NCBI GenBank assembly: GCA_016705685.1
Contig: JADJLB010000012.1
Span: 186,001 to 250,000 of the forward strand
From: Propionivibrio sp.
Lineage (GTDB): Bacteria > Pseudomonadota > Gammaproteobacteria > Burkholderiales > Rhodocyclaceae
Direction of reading: 5' to 3'
DNA length: 64,000 nucleotides
The stretch's first letter is position 1; each line of letters begins with the position of its first letter. The notes beneath the pieces are model-generated. The model did not search any database and was not told the DNA's origin. It was given only the letters and a program-made list of their open reading frames with translations. Below are positions 61,868-64,000 of the stretch, piece by piece. Made by a program: the position numbers and the translations under genes.

Positions 61868-62602
61868 ATGAGCAATCCTTATACCGACGAAGATATCGAG
61901 CGCTGCACGCTGAGCGGAAGCCGGGAAATCCTGTTTCAACTGCGCAGCCTGATCAAGCATAGCGAGCGGGTTTCCGTAACTTTCGACGAGGGCAGGCAAA
62001 GCTTTCTCACCGTGCTGATCGACATTTCCGCGGACGATGGCCAACTCATTTTCGATATCGGCGGCAGCGAGGAAACCAACCGTGCCTTCCTGAAAGCGGA
62101 ACGCTGCCAGTTCGCCGGCATACTGGAAGGCATACGCATCCAGTTTTACGTCAAGCAGGCGCGCATGGTTAAGATAAATGGTGAGCACGTGTTCACCGTC
62201 GATTTGCCCAGCAGCATCCTGCGCTTGCAGCGACGTGACGCCTTCCGGCTTCATCTGCCCACCACCAAACCCTATATTTGCCGAGTCCGCAGGGGCTCGG
62301 CAAATGAAAAGGCGCTGCCGCTGCGCGACATTTCGGTGGGCGGCATCGGCACGCAGGTCGCCGAACAACTTGCCTACGATCCCTTGGAACGCCTTGAAAA
62401 CAGCTGGATCGACCTGCGCGAATCGGGAATCTTCACCGTCACGCTTGAAGTACGCTATATCCAGTCTACCGAAAGCCGGTCGGGTAAGCCGCTTTGGCAT
62501 ATGGGGTGCCGATTCCTCAATTTGACGGCGCACGACGAAACGCTGATCCAGCGCTTCATGGCGCGCGTTGAAGCCGAACGCCGCGCTCTTTCGGCCGAAT
62601 AG
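61868..62602 (+). CDS. YcgR-like PilZ c-di-GMP effector
   Basis: The 244-residue protein has the N-terminal YcgR domain (~10-110) and a C-terminal PilZ domain. The c-di-GMP-binding residues are intact: R-x3-R in QRRDAFRL and D-x-S-x2-G in RDISVGGIG. YcgR proteins slow the flagellar motor, or act on other motility machinery, when c-di-GMP is high. No flagellar genes are in the window; type IV pilus genes are. ATG 61868 gives the usual start; an in-frame ATG at 61820 is an alternative. Confidence 0.92.
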   Translation: MSNPYTDEDIERCTLSGSREILFQLRSLIKHSERVSVTFDEGRQSFLTVLIDISADDGQLIFDIGGSEETNRAFLKAERCQFAGILEGIRIQFYVKQARMVKINGEHVFTVDLPSSILRLQRRDAFRLHLPTTKPYICRVRRGSANEKALPLRDISVGGIGTQVAEQLAYDPLERLENSWIDLRESGIFTVTLEVRYIQSTESRSGKPLWHMGCRFLNLTAHDETLIQRFMARVEAERRALSAE

Positions 62603-62671
62603 TCCGCTATCGCGCCACACCTGTAGCAGCGCCTGCCGTGGAGCGCCGCCTCGGCTGTTAGAATGCCGGCC

Positions 62672-63787
62672 ATGCGAGTCAACAACGTTCCCACCCGCAG
62701 CCTCTGGCCGACGACTGACGCACGCGCCGTCGCCATCATTGACCAGACGGCCTTGCCGCATGAGTACCGCATCCACCGTCTAAGCACGCTGGCCGATGCG
62801 GCGCATGCCATCCGTTCCATGCAGGTCCGCGGCGCGCCCTTGATCGGCGTCACGGCAGCCTACGGGTTGGCGCTGGCGATGAGGCAGCAGCCCGACGATG
62901 CGGCGCTTGACAGCGCCGTCGCCACGCTCGGCGCCACCCGGCCGACCGCTGTCAACCTGCACTGGGCGCTGGCCCGCATGCTGGAAAAATTGCGACCACG
63001 GCCCCCTGGCGAACGCGCCGACGCCGCCTGGCAAGAAGCGGCCGTCCTGGCCGACGAAGACGCGGCGCAGTGCCGGCGCATCGGCGAACACGGGCTGGCT
63101 TTACTTCGCCCGCTCGCCGAAGAACGCGGCCGACTCGATATCATGACGCATTGCAACGCCGGCTGGCTGGCCACCGTCGACCACGGAACGGCGCTGGCTC
63201 CCGTCTATGCCGCCTTCGATGCCGGCATCGACGTTCATGTGTGGGTCTCCGAAACCCGCCCGCGCAATCAGGGCCTGCTCACCGCCTGGGAACTCAGGCA
63301 GCATGGCGTGCCGCATACCGTCTTTGCCGACAACGCCGCAGGATTCTTGCTGGAACGACAGGGGAACCGGGCCGTCGATGCGGTAATCGTCGGCGCGGAC
63401 CGGATCGCCGCCAACGGCGATGTGGCCAACAAAGTGGGAACCTATCTCAAGGCGCTAGCCGCGCGCGAAGCCGGCGTTCCTTTCTTTGTTGCCGCACCAC
63501 GTTCGACCATCGACTTCGAATGCGCCAGCGGCACCAATATTCCCATCGAGGAACGTTCGGGCGACGAGTTGCGCGTCATCCATGGCGTCATGATTGATCC
63601 AAGCCCCGTCGAACGACCTGAGCGCCTGAGTAGCTTGCGTTTGTTGCCAGCCGACGAGGCGGTGGCCAACCCGGCTTTTGACCTGACGCCGGCGCATTTG
63701 ATCAGCACGATCATCACCGAGCGCGGATGCACGGCGGCGACTACCGACGGCCTGCACCGACTTTATCCGGAGCACGCGCATGCTTGA
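62672..63787 (+). CDS. mtnA: S-methyl-5-thioribose-1-phosphate isomerase MtnA
   Basis: MtnA converts 5-methylthioribose-1-phosphate to methylthioribulose-1-phosphate. The 371-residue protein has the eIF2B-like fold, with RSMQVRGAPLIGVTAAYGLA near the N-terminus, the catalytic Cys in MTHCNAGWLAT, Asp in IVGADRIAANGD and NKVGTY. It overlaps the downstream class II aldolase gene by 8 bases. ATG 62663 is an alternative start three codons upstream. A methionine aminotransferase is encoded nearby. Confidence 0.97.
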   Translation: MRVNNVPTRSLWPTTDARAVAIIDQTALPHEYRIHRLSTLADAAHAIRSMQVRGAPLIGVTAAYGLALAMRQQPDDAALDSAVATLGATRPTAVNLHWALARMLEKLRPRPPGERADAAWQEAAVLADEDAAQCRRIGEHGLALLRPLAEERGRLDIMTHCNAGWLATVDHGTALAPVYAAFDAGIDVHVWVSETRPRNQGLLTAWELRQHGVPHTVFADNAAGFLLERQGNRAVDAVIVGADRIAANGDVANKVGTYLKALAAREAGVPFFVAAPRSTIDFECASGTNIPIEERSGDELRVIHGVMIDPSPVERPERLSSLRLLPADEAVANPAFDLTPAHLISTIITERGCTAATTDGLHRLYPEHAHA

Positions 63788-64000
63788 ACTTCGCCAGAAA
63801 CTGACCGAAACCGTTCGCCGCATGGCGGCGGCAGGACTCAACAAGGGCACGGCCGGCAATCTCAGTGTGCGCACCGAACAACGCGGCGAATCCGGCTTCC
63901 TGATCACGCCTACCGGGATGGCGTACGAATCGCTAAAACCCGAGGACATCGTTTTCATGCGCCTCGACGGAACGCATTCGGGCCGGCGCAAACCTTCCTC
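63780..64000 (+). CDS. class II aldolase/adducin-family protein, N-terminal part (cut by window end)
   Basis: Only the first ~73 residues are present: an N-terminal helix (LRQKLTETVRRMAAAG), then LNKGTAGNLSVR, the phosphate-binding loop of class II aldolases, and FLITPTGMAYESLKPEDIVF. The zinc ligands lie beyond the window. It may be MtnB dehydratase or an aldolase that splits methylthioribulose-1-phosphate. The GLNKGTAGNLS form looks closer to fuculose-phosphate-type aldolases than to the GWxxATSGN of MtnB, which would favour the DHAP shunt. It is coupled to mtnA. Confidence 0.88.
   Translation, partial: MLELRQKLTETVRRMAAAGLNKGTAGNLSVRTEQRGESGFLITPTGMAYESLKPEDIVFMRLDGTHSGRRKPS

Overview
The window looks like the chromosome of a betaproteobacterium of the Rhodocyclales type, possibly close to Candidatus Accumulibacter or Dechloromonas. 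The evidence is high GC, a class I PHA synthase, Beta-type gene strings (argB-HAD-slmA; rppH, proS, ffh, pilBCD), c-di-GMP enzymes and a large facultative respiratory locus. This placement is an inference from gene content. No tRNA, rRNA, CRISPR array, insertion sequence or prophage was seen. The first gene (an MFS permease) and the last (a class II aldolase) are cut by the window edges.

Bases 1-9800 hold the permease end, a small Cys-rich gene behind an operator-like inverted repeat, phaC, an unrecognised 154-residue protein, a GcvA-like LysR regulator, and a two-gene signalling unit. That unit is an NCS1 permease fused to a hybrid histidine kinase, followed by a REC-LuxR response regulator. 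sixA follows.

Bases 9859-24333 are a respiratory island. A Dnr-like Crp/Fnr regulator with the FNR-type E-x2-S-R recognition helix is divergent from a degenerate heme-copper-oxidase-like protein and a TlpA thioredoxin. Facing these is a long minus-strand operon. It encodes a 49-residue membrane subunit, a CuA subunit II and a subunit I whose helix-VI tyrosine is replaced by glutamine (nitric-oxide-reductase-like). It continues with heme O synthase, SCO, a cytochrome b/2x[4Fe-4S]/MvhD fusion, a small anchored protein and a cytochrome b/[2Fe-2S]/FNR-reductase fusion. Two FNR-type boxes with well placed TATAAT elements suggest low-oxygen or NO control of both halves. Heme A synthase and copper chaperones (PCuAC, a second SCO) flank the island.

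Bases 24400-39060 are mostly housekeeping: coq7, rppH, proS, a lytic transglycosylase, ffh, ypjD, pilBCD, fmdB, DUF502, aspS and nudB. A secreted barnase-like RNase and its barstar-like inhibitor lie between aspS and nudB.

Bases 39032-49199 contain two bufferin-type RiPP metallophore clusters. The first is bufA1-bufB1-bufC1 plus a CWC Cys-rich gene. The second is an ECF sigma and anti-sigma followed by bufA2-bufB2-bufC2-doxX. Between them lie a VTT-domain protein, LapA, a cation/proton antiporter, a diguanylate cyclase and a YihY protein. A 17-base bipartite motif with identical spacing occurs upstream of bufA1 and inside the 3' end of the sigma gene, so one sigma factor may control both clusters.

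Bases 49324-64000 carry argB, a HAD nucleotidase, slmA, a six-PAS GGDEF-EAL protein, an acyltransferase, an ECF/ChrR-like cupin pair, a lipoprotein truncated hemoglobin, an acyl-CoA dehydrogenase, an NTF2-like protein, mscL, a methionine aminotransferase, a YcgR PilZ protein, mtnA and the start of a class II aldolase. The last genes point to a methylthio-sugar salvage route.
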